DNA of 64,000 bases, from assembly GCA_014904845.1 (NCBI GenBank), contig MU119292.1, positions 62,001 to 126,000 on the forward strand. The letters are read 5' to 3'. Made by a program: the position numbers and the translations under genes. The stretch comes from Acephala macrosclerotiorum. Taxonomy: Eukaryota > Ascomycota > Leotiomycetes > Helotiales > Mollisiaceae. Below the pieces are notes generated by a model that was not told the DNA's origin, did no database searches, and was given only the letters and a program-made list of their open reading frames with translations. Position 1 is the first letter of the stretch. Every line of letters begins with the position of its first letter. Below are positions 35,000-45,707 of this stretch, in pieces.

Positions 35000-36226
35000 A
35001 GGACGTTTGAGAGATGAAGACGATGAGGCGCAATGAAACCACCAAAACGCGATCGCCGTTACGAACAAGTGTATAGTCGGCATCAATTATTATCGGACAT
35101 AAGAATTAACCATTCTTATACGGTTTGAAAGACTCTCTCTTTTAATAGCTCTAGCGGGATGTGCTACAAGGATCTATTCCCACTTAGAAATCGAAGTTGT
35201 AGTAAGATGATTCGTTCTTCGCGCTTGAGAAACGCGACGCGCTTCTTCTAAAGAGTCGACAACAATATTATCTCGCAACGCAAATTTCACAAACATCTGG
35301 AGGCAAAAAGTCTCAAATCATTCTCAATCAAAATTGCGCCAAGTTGTAGAATTCCCAGCTCAAAGTTTTCAATGGCTTTTGAGGCTTGAGCGCGTTGTTG
35401 ACCAAGTGGTGCCACGTCTGCTCGATTTCGAAGACTCTCTCCCGCTCCTCACTTGATGCTGCAAGTTGATGCATGCATGCAGTGCAGCAGACCTTCGCAT
35501 TCCGATTCCAATTCCAAGGAAGCACAAAGACTCGTCAAGCCGTCCAGATACGAAGCTTCATTACCTCGGGTATTCTGGACTTCCACGTGTGATGCAAGAG
35601 TCGCTCTGTCTTCCCATTTGAGACGTCACTCTAGATTTGGGTACTCCTTCCCCAAAGCAGTCAACATTCCGAGCGAAGCCGTTGGATATCTAGTAGTTTA
35701 CCAATATTTCGGGGTTTAGCCAGAGGTCGTACTCGCACCAGGGAAACGAAACGTTTTCCCTGCCATCTCAGTTCCAGCCGCCTCATCGGGATTCTCCCCC
35801 GCATCCTTCTGCAACCTCGCATCATCATCACCAACGCCAGAACTTGATTTCTCCGCACTCCAACTCTTTCCTGGCCAAACTCCGCGATGTTTGCTTGTCC
35901 TGCTTGTCCTAGTCCTATTAGACGTCGTGCGCCGAGCGCCACCAGTCTACGCGTGTAAATTAGTGCATCTTGGTGCTTTCAACCAACCCACATCAGACGG
36001 ACCCAGGAATCCAGACCAGAGACAAGCAGGCGGAACCGCAACTATGCCATGGTCATGACAATTGTGCCGGTCGCCGATTGTTTCTGCGGCCACCGGAAAC
36101 CGCGAGACAGCGTCAGTGGAGTAGGTACAGAGTGCTACAAGAGGTAGGTATGGCCGTCGTCTCTTTCCACCTATCTCGGTTCCTGTTCTTCGCTGTGTCT
36201 GCCATTGACCAGGAGACTGCCTCAAG
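35000..36226. other. Intergenic, nothing firm
   Basis: Only short frames on both strands, e.g. reverse 35525-35328, without recognisable domains. The last part is the 5' flank of the carboxylesterase. Confidence 0.4.
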
Positions 36227-38095
36227 ATGAAGTCCTCCATTCTATTAACTCTCACGGCAGCTGCCAGCATCTATGCCTCCAACATCCAACTCGCAGAACG
36301 ACAATCGAACTGGACGGTCGGACAGACAGTGCAGACGACCAGCGGAGCAGTCAATGGACATGCTGCGAAGAACGACTCGCAGGTCTCAGAATACTTGGGA
36401 ATACCATACGCACAACCGCCGATTGCGGATCTGAGATTTGCGGCTCCGGTCAAATATACAGGAAATTCCTCGCACAATGGCAGCTCCTTTGTACGTCTAC
36501 GTGGAATGTTTGATATCAAGGACACAGGCTGATGAAATATCCCGCAGGGCTTCTCTTGTCCAGTACAGCAGTCGAGCTCGAACATTACCCTTCAAGAGCT
36601 TGCGACTGCAAATGTTACTGCGGTTGGCCTATCAGTCTTCAGTCTGCTAAGCACCCCGGGAGAATACAGTGAAGATTGCCTCACTTTGAACGTTTGGACG
36701 AAACCGCAGACTGGAGACGTGAAAAAGGCAGTGCTCGTTTGGATATATGGTGGCGGATTCAATAGTGGAAGCTCCTCGGAACCTGGCTACAATGGAGCAA
36801 ACATTGCTGAGCTGGAGGATGTTGTCGTTGTATCTATGAAGTGAGTTTTAACTGAGTAACTCGTGCTATACCTACTGACACTCTATAGCTATCGACTGAG
36901 CATTCTGGGTTTCCCTGGTAGCCCTTCCTCGCCGAACAACCTGGCTTTTCTAGATCAGCGACTTGCGGTAGAATGGGTTCGAGATAATATCGAAAACTTT
37001 GGAGGAGACTCTTCCAGAATTACACTGTTTGGACAATCCGCGGGAGGTGCTTCGGTTGACTTTTACTCATACGCCTGGGATTCCGACCCAATAGCAGCCG
37101 GATTCATTCCCGAGTCTGGCAATGTGTTTGGATGGGGTCTGCCAAACAGCAAGGCAAGCGGTGCCGCGGCCTGGTTCAATGTTTCGGGCACACTGGGTTG
37201 TGGAAATGCATCCTCAGACCCTGCAGACGTCCTGTCTTGCATGAGGAAGCAAAACTATACCACAATCCTAAACGCCATCCCACCTTCCACCGCGACGGGA
37301 GGCATCTTAGGGTATTTCGGACCAACCGTCGATGAGACGGTCGTCTTCTCCAACTACTCGCAACGAACGCCTGCAAATAGGCCCATGCTGATCGGCAACA
37401 ACAACTACGAAGCAGGACTCTTCCGAACCGAGTTCGCCATTGCAGGAACGTTCTTCCCAGATGCCTTCTGGGATGATTTCAACCTCCAAGAATTTACGTG
37501 TCCCTGCGGCATTCGCGCCAATGCTTCAGTAGCAGCAAAGAACCCAACCTGGAGATACCGCTATTTTGGTGTCTTCCCCGACATGGCTATCTCTTCTGAA
37601 GCAGGCACCTACCACATTGCCGAAGTTCCAATCATCTTCGACACTGTACCAGCTTCCCCTGGCCCAACTGAGGCAGAGATCAGCATCGCGAATTACATGC
37701 GTGGTGCCTGGGCAGCGTTCGCCAAAGATCCCGTTTCTGGCTTGACGAATTACGGATGGCCAACATACAATACCAGCCAAGATACTTTAATCAGATTGGC
37801 GTACGATAATGTCACTGGCCCGAATCTCATCAATCCGTATAGATACGATGCGGATTGTGTGTTTGTCAATGTCAGCAGTACAAATAGCTCGAACTTCCCG
37901 TCGCTGCCAGATTTGGGTGCGAATGTCACTCCAACCGGGAATTCGAGCTCAGCGCTACCGAGCAAGACTGCGAGTAGCAGTGGCTCAGGGACGAGCAGTA
38001 CGGCGCTTGCTACGAGTACAAGTAACGCAGGTGGAAAGTTGGAGGTCAGTGTTTGGGCGGGGATGACTGCGCTACTTGCTGCGTATTTGCTGTGA
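36227..38095 (+). CDS. Type-B carboxylesterase/lipase, secreted, GPI-anchored
   Basis: Three exons (36227-36490, 36548-36840, 36889-38095), 587 residues. An N-terminal signal peptide (MKSSILLTLTAAASIYAS) is followed by the alpha/beta-hydrolase family landmarks: EYLGIPYAQPP, SEDCLTLNVW, VLVWIYGGGFNSGS (oxyanion hole), VVVSMNYRLSILGFPG and the nucleophile elbow LFGQSAGGAS (Ser near residue 236). Downstream YHIAEVPIIFDT and a His near the end complete the expected triad region. The last ~70 residues are Ser/Thr/Gly-rich and end in a hydrophobic tail (VSVWAGMTALLAAYLL), the pattern of a GPI-anchor signal. So it is probably a cell-surface esterase of cholinesterase type; the substrate is unknown. 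Intact. Confidence 0.92.
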
Positions 38096-38431
38096 GTGCC
38101 AAGTGATATGGATGGGAAATGGTTACGGGACATGATTATGAGATTAATGGATACCCCTGCTTCATACTTTCTTGTGTTCCTGATATGATGTTTTCAATCA
38201 TAGATGGTCCAATCTTGAGTATCGATGTCTTAAGAAAGTCCAGGCTGGGCTGGGAGGCTGGAAACGCTGGTTCGGTCCGGTTATCAAGCTGCTCATAGCC
38301 TGGCATGGAGCGCAACGAAAAAGCATGTGGTCGTCGGTCGATGTTGGATTCATTTTGATCAACAATGGCAAGTGCCAGTACAGTACCAGTTACCATTGGT
38401 GGTGGCTTTGCTTCCCCTGAGGGCGATTCTG
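38096..38431. other. 3' flank, nothing recognised
   Basis: Non-coding as far as can be seen, between the esterase and a protease relic. Confidence 0.4.
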
Positions 38432-38551
38432 GGGAGCAGGATCAGCAGTGAGACGGGCTCTGCGGGGCATAGTCCCACGATTAGTGAGGCGACTTAGAGT
38501 CCGAATACCCCTGTACAAAGGAGAGGAAGCAGGTTTGAAGAGCGGTTGTGA
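38432..38551 (+). pseudogene. Relic of pepsin-like protease C-terminus
   Basis: One frame reads GSRISSETGSAGHSPTISEAT, a TAG stop (38495-38497), then SPNTPVQRRGSRFEERL and a TGA. This matches the tail of the transmembrane pepsin-like protein whose tail is at 49379-49500 on the other strand; that copy has Trp where the relic has TAG. The nucleotide match extends over ~120 bases. Nothing else of the protease was found nearby. Confidence 0.75.
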
Positions 38552-38936
38552 GCATATATAATGGTAGGTGGCTTTGGCTTGTACAGCTTGAGTCTGTTAC
38601 AGTTGTATATGATAGCGTTTGAACACAGGGCATTAGTATAAATTGTTCAATTTCTCAGATGCGAACGTGGAAAAACGAAGGGTTGAAATACAGCCCACTT
38701 CAACCAAACAGTTTTGTCTCGATTTGCTAAGATAATACAAATTCGTGGCCAAATACTTCGCGAAAAGCTCCTACAAGGATGCAACGCCCCATAATGTTGG
38801 TTTTTGCACCCTAGTCTATTCCAGGCGGAGATGGTTACACGACATATCCCCAGCCTTTCACTTTATCTTGCTAATAAGCACACAAGAAACTCGACCTCTT
38901 CTTCATTGTTCACTATTCAAATCCTCACTCATCAAA

Positions 38937-39750
38937 ATGAGCTCTCGAGCAGGTCGGAAACGAAAGGCTAAAGAGTTCAAGTGTTGCGCGCCGAGGACGT
39001 CGACCATGCAAACCAACTCGAGTGCGACCGTGACAGGAAGCTGAAAATGCATCGTGCAATCACTGCCAAGTAAGCGCCTGATCCACCATCTTCACAATCA
39101 ATCAAGACTAATACTGACACAACCCCAGAATAACTCCTTTCAGTGCAACGATCCCGATCTACGTCGGAGCAGACAAGCAACTCTTCCACGTCCAAAAAGG
39201 ACTTCTCACACTTCATTCTCTCTATTTCAGAAACCGTTTCAAGGACCGAGCAGAAGGTGACGAGGAGAAACCATTCCTCCGCGCTCCAGCCTTCCAGAAT
39301 GTTTGTATGGACGACTGCCGCAAGTACTGCAAAGATCCTAAAAATGAATGGCCTGTTCTCTCGTATGTCGAATTGATGTATAGGATTGGAGCTAAAGGGT
39401 CTAAACTTAGGCTCTTTGCTGCGCATTCGGTGGTGAGAAGACATCCATTTGAGAAGTTTGAGGAAGGGAGTGAGGAGTATAGGGCCTGGGATAAGTTATT
39501 TGAGAAATGGCCCGATTTGTTGAGCGATATAAATAAGGGTCTGGCGAAGAAGTGGAATGGGGCTTTCCCGTGGGATGACGAGTTGAGGGATGATTATATG
39601 GAGAAGGAGAGAGAATTAGATCAGGAGTGGGAGGAGCAGATTCTGTTGAGGGGTCTGGACAATATTAAGAAGGATGCGAAGAAAAAGTGTGTAAGGAGTA
39701 TCATTGAGTTGGATCATCTGCAAAGCAAGGGGAACAGGGGAAGAGCGTAG
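38937..39750 (+). pseudogene. BTB/POZ-domain protein with first-exon frameshift
   Basis: The main exon (39129-39750) reads without a stop: ATIPIYVGADKQLFHVQKGLL, HSLYFRNRF, EEKPFLRAPAFQNV, WPVLSYVELMYRIG, then VVRRHPFEKF and a Glu-rich end. This is the BTB fold pattern of fungal BTB proteins, which act in protein-protein contact or as Cul3 adaptors. The first exon (38937-39069) begins MSSRAGRKRKAKEF in one frame and continues as LRAEDVDHANQLECDRDRKLKMHRAITA in the next, which splices in phase to KITPFSATIPI. The mismatch is one base near 38975-38985; the frame upstream of it hits TAA. This is a frameshift or a sequencing error; otherwise the gene looks complete. Confidence 0.65.
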
Positions 39751-40481
39751 GCGACCCTAGTTACGAAATAAGCCGCGGTACACATTCTATGGGACGGGAG
39801 GAGGGGGAGGATAATATGTATCACAGAAGGAAAGAGGTAAAAAGAAGTTTATCAGCATTTTTTATCGTGGGAACTCTCAATTTTCCTACTGATATAGCCA
39901 AAAGAGAGCATTTGAAAACCACAGTATGTACTCGACTATCACTTGCGCATAAATATTTCGTCTGGATATCTATACGGTTGTCTGAAGGCTTCAAAGTGTT
40001 TTCGAAGATCAATATCATGATAGAATACCTTATATTTCTGAATGTAACCTGGATTCAAATTCAGGGGAAGATTGCTTCACGTGATACACTACGGATTATC
40101 TCGAGTGCTATCGCAGATTTGTTCTTTAGGGAAAGGGAGAATGGGGAGCTAGATGGAAAGTATTTCCGAGAGTCACCCTTTCGACAAGTTTTACTATAAT
40201 TCCTTCCTCAAACAGTCACCGATTGTAGTGTCTTCACTATTTCGTTTAATCCTCAGTGGATCAGCATACTTGTCGCGAGACTCGCTTCGTTGTCTGCTCT
40301 GCTTATTCCAAATACCATTCTTCCTTCAATCTAAGTCCCGACCGCTTCGCGAAACTTGTCGCCTGCTTCAGCTTAAAGTTTACTGAGCAGACTCTGCTCT
40401 TCTATTAACAGACGCTTCTGTATGTGACTTGTTGCCCCTGTTCGACCCTGAACTTTCAGTCGCACCTTCAATATCCACAGA
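39751..40481. repeat. Decayed duplicated sequence (copy A)
   Basis: Bases ~39960-40090 resemble ~43660-43760 with many transitions (for example TCAAAGTGTTTTCGAAGATCA versus TCAAAGTGCTTTTGGAGATCA). Probably the upstream part of an ankyrin-repeat gene now mutated. No intact frame. Confidence 0.45.
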
Positions 40482-40724
40482 ATGTTCGAGACTTCCAAAG
40501 GAAACACGCCTCTGCATATCGCTATCGCTTTTAAGCACAAAGATGTTGTCAAAATACTGGTAGAAGATGGATCTGACAGCTCTCTTAGAGACAGAGCGCG
40601 CAGACCAGCCGATGAAGCTGCAAAACGCAACCTGGTGAAGATGTTGGGTTTGCTAGAACCGTATCTTGATTCCGAATCGTCAACGTGGGTGTCCTCAAAG
40701 AGGTTTCGGCAGGCAGCATCCTGA
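40482..40724 (+). pseudogene. Ankyrin-repeat fragment
   Basis: The frame gives GNTPLHIAIAFKHKDVVKILV, DGSDSSLRDRARRPADEAA and then LVKMLGLLEPYLD, about one and a half ankyrin repeats, and stops at 40722-40724. No start context, signal or partner domain is visible. It is best read as the C-terminal remnant of an ankyrin protein; a second, shorter relic with similar residues lies at ~43790. Confidence 0.6.
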
Positions 40725-41027
40725 ATGGCAAACTATATGCTGGTATTGGTGTCTGATCCTTGGCCGTCTCAATTTCCCGGTCTTGACAAAACAGCCAAGG
40801 AGGTTAGGCCAAGCTAAGAGACAAATGAGAAGGACCGATCTTACATATTATACGAGCATCCCCTTGCTTCGTTATCTGCTCTACCGATTTTTAAACCCAG
40901 TTCTTCTAGCAACACATCTCTTAATCGCTTCGCTAAACTTACCTGTCGCTTTGCTTTTTTACAACTTCTAGAGCAGCTCTAAACAAAGAGCCTCGTCAGA
41001 TATCCTTTGTAATTCATTGTGTCCTTG

Positions 41028-42350
41028 TTAAATGAGTGTGATAATTGGTTTCTCACATCCATCGAATAATGTCTTTAATCCATCGCTAGGATCCACGAAT
41101 GCTAGTCCCTTCCGCGAGTACTGCTGAGGATCGGAAGGATTCGGGGCCAACAATAAGATACGGAATAAATCACCTTGATCGGAGGGTTCTTCCACCTCGT
41201 ATAATAACAACCCCTGAACGTCTTGAGCTTGGTCCATCCAAGCGGAAATACCATATCCCATCTCCTTTCTGTCCATAGTACGCATGGTATTCCAAGGCGC
41301 TCCATTTCTATACGGTTCAATCTTAAAAGCGCGCATCTGCTCAACCACCTTGATATATCCTCCTGTAACTCGATCAAAGGGATTCTGTCCTATGTCAATT
41401 TTGGCTTCGAGGAATTGGATCCTCGGTTCAACATAGGCACTATGTATGCCCCAATCCCAAACAGGCTCGCAGTCAAGCGCTGCCCATGACCATGAAGGGT
41501 TGCGATAATTCTGAGGCCTGCATATTGAGAATGGCGTATCACGGTGCCAGGCAAGGCCCAAATGGATATCCAGTTGCCAAAGTCCCGCAAGATATAGACT
41601 TTTGACCTGCTTCGACCAGAGCTCTGCTAAAGCTGAAATGGCGAGCAGCTTATCAGATTCCACAGTCGATTCTCGCTTTGAATACGTACGTCTGACAATA
41701 TCCTGATACCAAGTTTCCACTACATGGTTATCTCTGCGCCACGTATGCTCATGGAACAATGTAGAGATGAGACTGGGGACCAGATGAAGAAGGTCGTATC
41801 GCCGATTCAAACCATCCTGGGAAGCAATCATTTCCCAGCACTCCCAGAATAGTTGCTTTTCCGTGAAATGGATGATGCGAGAAGATAGCAGTCGTTCCTG
41901 ACATGCCCATGCCCTACTCACGAGTCTGCTCGCTTCTATCTCGATAACTCTGCTTGTCCTCCTACCGTATTCAAAAAGCATAACGAGCTTTCCTCTCCTC
42001 CTGAAAGCTCACTTGTAATCTCTATATAATCATCTTCAGGAGAGGGCTTGCCAATTGGTAGATTGTAACAGCCGGAGTAGACACTACTGCCCCAGTCCGC
42101 GGCAATGGTAAAAATAGCCAGGCTATAGATTGAACCCATCTTAGCAGACTCTACCTCCCAGTCCGATTTAGAGTCCTAGAGGATACAGAGCGCATCTATC
42201 CAAATGTAGCGATATTTTAGGCGCCGCGTTATCTGAAATCCTTGTTGCAAAGTAGACGGCAATGAGTTCTCATCAATAGAGGCTTTTCGAGACGGTAGAG
42301 TGGTGGTCCTTGTGCAGTAACTATTGTCAAGAGTAGCACCCCCTGATAAA
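41028..42350 (-). pseudogene. HET-domain protein (Tol-type), pseudogene
   Basis: Read from ~42350 downwards: RTTTLPSRKASIDENSLPST, QITRRLKYRYIWIDALCI, then a TAG (42176-42178) where the family has Gln, then DSKSDWEVESAKMGSIYSLAIF, an intron (donor GTGAGC, acceptor GATAG) that joins IEIT to SRAWACQERLLSSRIIHFTEKQLFWEC, and an open C-terminal part of ~300 residues to the stop at 41028. The LSYCWG start of the HET core is lost. The Gln-to-stop change breaks the very ALCIxQDS core. A start at 42139 (MGSIYS) would give a shorter protein without that core. A cysteine-rich HET N-terminal fragment lies upstream at 43363-43142 and may belong to it. Confidence 0.75.
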
Positions 42351-43141
42351 AGAGCTTAGCGTCTACCGCTGATACGTTTTGAGTTATAGTTTAGGGTTGA
42401 GTCTGACTCGAGCTTCCGACAACCAATATACATACACTTGGAGGAAGGAGGGAGTTGCTAGGTCTTGAGTTCTTACAGCAGTAGCTTAATGCAACATATT
42501 CAGTACTTTCTGGTATAGATTCCACCAGTCTTGCAGCCAACGAGTCCCGTCCAAATGGCATCAAGTCAATAAGCCTTTGGGGTCCGTCGCTCTTGTGGAA
42601 GCTCTATTCTATATGCTGAGTGCCAGAAAGATACCCACGATAGGGGTTCACCAGGGTATCGCGTAGATGAAAGGTAGCCCTGGAACTGTATGATGATCCA
42701 GACAATTTTTCAACCAATGTCTAGCCGTTTGCAAGGAAGACTCAGATTCCGTATCGAATAGATCTTGACAAGTAGTGCTTGCAAGATTGCCAAGTGGCGC
42801 CCCCGAAGTATGTGACCATTAGGCAATGCGCTTGTCAGTCTCGTGTTCCTTACCTGCCATAGTTCGGATGGTAACCAGAGAATCGATCGCTGGAGTATCA
42901 GACCCTTCAGCATCAAAACTCAGGTTGCAATCCTAAGAATCCGAGTCCTTAGATATTTTCAACATAACATGTACTGTGTCATGTTGTTAGGGTGGTCACG
43001 TGCACTAGCTTCCACCTAGCTCCTACCTTATTTACAGCTCTCTAGAGCTCTCAACTCTTTAGACAGACGCACCAATACACACAGACTTTCCAGACAAGAC
43101 TTACTACGCTGAGACCGTGGTACATCTTGCGGTGAGGACTG
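42351..43141. other. Decayed sequence inside HET pseudogene region
   Basis: No readable HET homology; stops in all frames. If the N-terminal fragment upstream belongs to the same gene, this is its eroded middle. Confidence 0.35.
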
Positions 43142-43363
43142 TTATACATGTGGTTTATGTTGTTCCTTCCCGTGGAGGGCGAAACCCCGTAATACCATCA
43201 CCACACATATGGGGCATGCAGCAGGATCTCGATCATCGAAGGAATCAAGGGCAGCCAGTGTCATCGTGTGTCCGTAATCACCAGGCGCGTTTAAAGTTTC
43301 ATAGTTGATTTTACGACATCCTTCGCAAATCGGCTTATTCGATCTCAAAAATCTGGCGGTCAT
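43142..43363 (-). pseudogene. Cysteine-rich N-terminal HET fragment
   Basis: Reads NKPICEGCRKINYETLNAP, GHTMTLAALDSFDDRDPAACPICVVMVLRG, then a stop. The CxxC..(LADL)..CPxC order is that of the N-terminal zinc-like segment found before many Tol-type HET domains. The open frame begins at an ATG, 73 residues in all. Confidence 0.5.
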
Positions 43364-44004
43364 CTTCTCCGGGCTCGGGACTGACGGCAGGTGAAAACAC
43401 AGGTAGCAGTTCTGGACGTGTTTGGTAATTGGTATCGATGGATTGGAAGATGAGGACCGAGTCGTTTTCAGACCGCCACCAACTGACCGCTGAACATTGG
43501 CAAAGAGGTAGCAAATAGTGTAGAATTAGAAAGTTGCCCTAAGTGGATTTTGCACGGTAAGGGAGAAGAAAGGACGCGATCGCGAGAAGACGAAAACTCC
43601 TTAAGCGAGTGGATATAAGCTAGCACCAAATTTGATTAGGCGCTACACGTGGATGTTCCATATAGATCTCTATACAATTATCCAGAGACCTCAAAGTGCT
43701 TTTGGAGATCAAGTTCAAGCATATAATTGCTTTTATATTTTAATTTAAATGTAAATTGAATTCCTTATATACGCACATGATAGACTACCAATGGTCAAGG
43801 TACTGGCAGATGGTGGATCCGACTGCTCTCTGAAGTACAAGGTATCCTGGTACATTGAATTAAACTTTTCATTAACCTGCAGTCATTCTAACGCATCGTA
43901 ATTCTGACACGTCGCTCGATCACACGTAGGACCTTGACAGCAACTCGTCAGCAAGACATCAACCATCTAATGCATCTAAATTCCGCATCACGCATCCTCT
44001 CACA
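43364..44004. repeat. Decayed duplicated sequence (copy B) with ankyrin relic
   Basis: Bases ~43660-43760 match ~39960-40090 by many transitions, and ~43788-43835 read MVKVLADGGSDCSLKYK, like VVKILVEDGSDSSLRDR of the ankyrin fragment at 40482. No open frame. Confidence 0.5.
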
Positions 44005-44975
44005 CTACCAGCTCATCCCTTCAAAACATTCCCTAACACCCATCAACCGCTCATGCTTAATTTCCAAATCCTCCTTCCTCAATACCGTTTCCCCCACCCC
44101 CGCACTCCAACTCAACCCCTGCCCCCCAAACTCCTCATAAAACCCATACATCTTCCCCGTCAAAACCCCAAACTTAGCATACATCCCTTCGTACTCCCTT
44201 TGAGTAACCTGCTCATACCTCGTCTCCCTCCCCGTCACCTCTCCTCACACCTCAAGCATCTTCCCCGTCGTGATCGACTCTACACTTCCCAAAAAATACC
44301 TCCCATTTCTCGTTTTCTGGGGGTTCTCAATGATAGTTTTGACGAAAACCCCAACATTTTTCGATGGATCGCTGATATTCTCAATCACAGCTCCGGGACC
44401 GACTGGTAAGCGCTGAACCCAGATCCCTTCTTCCTCTCTGGGTTTCGTTACTGGTAAGTTCATATTACTACCATATACCGTACACCAGAAAAACGTCGTC
44501 TTAGCCAAGAATTCCTTGTCTTTCTTGATCAAGTCATCAACCACAGCTTTCGAGTCCAGAAATGGGACTTTCCATTTCCCGCTCGAGAGTTTGTTTGGTG
44601 ATGAGGTGGTGGACCAGATATAATGCTCCAAGGCCTTGGTTTCTTTTGCTGCGAGGTAGAGGTTTATGCCTTGTTGTATCTCGATCTTCGTGGCTTCTTC
44701 TTCTCCGTGGTGATGGAAGAGTGTTGCCCAATCTGTGACTCCGAAGAGGGCGTATGAGCCAGTGAAGGCTTGGATGAGGGATGATTTATCGTTGAGATCC
44801 GCAGTGACTACCTCGACACCTTGGGAGGCGAGAGCGAGTGCTTTGGGACTAGTGGGGTTGCGAGTTATGGCTCGAATTGAGTACCTTGATCCGGGGGGAA
44901 CGAGAGGAGGGAGAAGATGACAGAACCGCCTTGAGTGCCGGTTGCACCAGTTACGGTGATGGTTCTCTTTGGCAT
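44005..44975 (-). pseudogene. NmrA-like NAD(P)-binding protein, pseudogene
   Basis: From the ATG at 44975: MPKRTITVTGATGTQGGSVIFSLL, a Rossmann GxxGxxG start. Then a one-base frameshift in a G/C run (44893-44898) leads to RYSIRAITRNPTSPKALALA, GVEVVTADLNDKSSLIQAF, YALFGVTDWATL, LEHYIWSTTSS, WKVPFLDSKAVVDDLIK, FLGSVESITTGKMLEV. A TGA (44245-44247) stands where the family has Trp, followed by GEVTGRETRYEQVTQREYEG to the stop at 44005. NmrA-like proteins bind NAD(P) and act as redox sensors or reductases. With one indel and one nonsense codon it is probably dead, though the indel may be an error in a C6 run. Confidence 0.72.
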
Positions 44976-45707
44976 CCCGGACTTGATGGGTGTTTTAAAA
45001 GACGAGGAGGGCTAGTGTGAGCAAAAGTTGCTGGGTACAAGAGAAGTCGAATGATTGAAACATGAGGAAAAGTAGTCTCTTCTCCAAACAGGAAGCCGTA
45101 CTTATAGCCTGTTTCACCGGAATTCCGGTGTAAGATTAATATGATTGTATATTTGATTAGGAAGCTCTAATGAAATTGGTTTGATCGGTGACTGCTGGAC
45201 GGGACGGACGGCCCGAACGGCAATTTGAGTTTATTGCTGAGGGTTGAACTTCAAGGTCCGTAAGTTCGAAGGAACATTAGTCGCACATTTTCATATGCAG
45301 AAATTCTGGAGGCAAATAATACGATGCAAACTTCAATCTCGTACCTTTCGTGGAAATGTTGATTACAACTCTTGTGGAGGCCTTTATGGTCACCTTGCGC
45401 CCAATTCCCCACCAAAGTCTCAATCAAGAGTATGAATGCAAAATTGCATTACAACAAATTTCTCATTCCCATCTATGCCTATCGAAGAAGGTGGATGCTC
45501 TGAGACTGTCCGAAAATAGTACTGCATATTCCGTCTCTTCGTATGTCATAGTAGCCACCCTCGGCTAAAAAAGGGGGGACAAAAGGGGGCAACGAGCGAG
45601 AAGAAAGCCCACGCTGAACACTTCAGACGCGTTTCTTCAACCAGAGAGAATGTACTATGCGATCTTTTGAGTCTGCATGAGTCTAAGTATAAACAAAAGC
45701 GGTGTCG
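44976..45707. other. Intergenic, nothing recognised
   Basis: Short frames only. A G7 run near 45575. Confidence 0.45.

Noticed and set aside
35661..36270. Reverse open frames before the esterase
   Set aside because: Overlap the esterase promoter and first exon; Arg-rich composition typical of antisense shadows.
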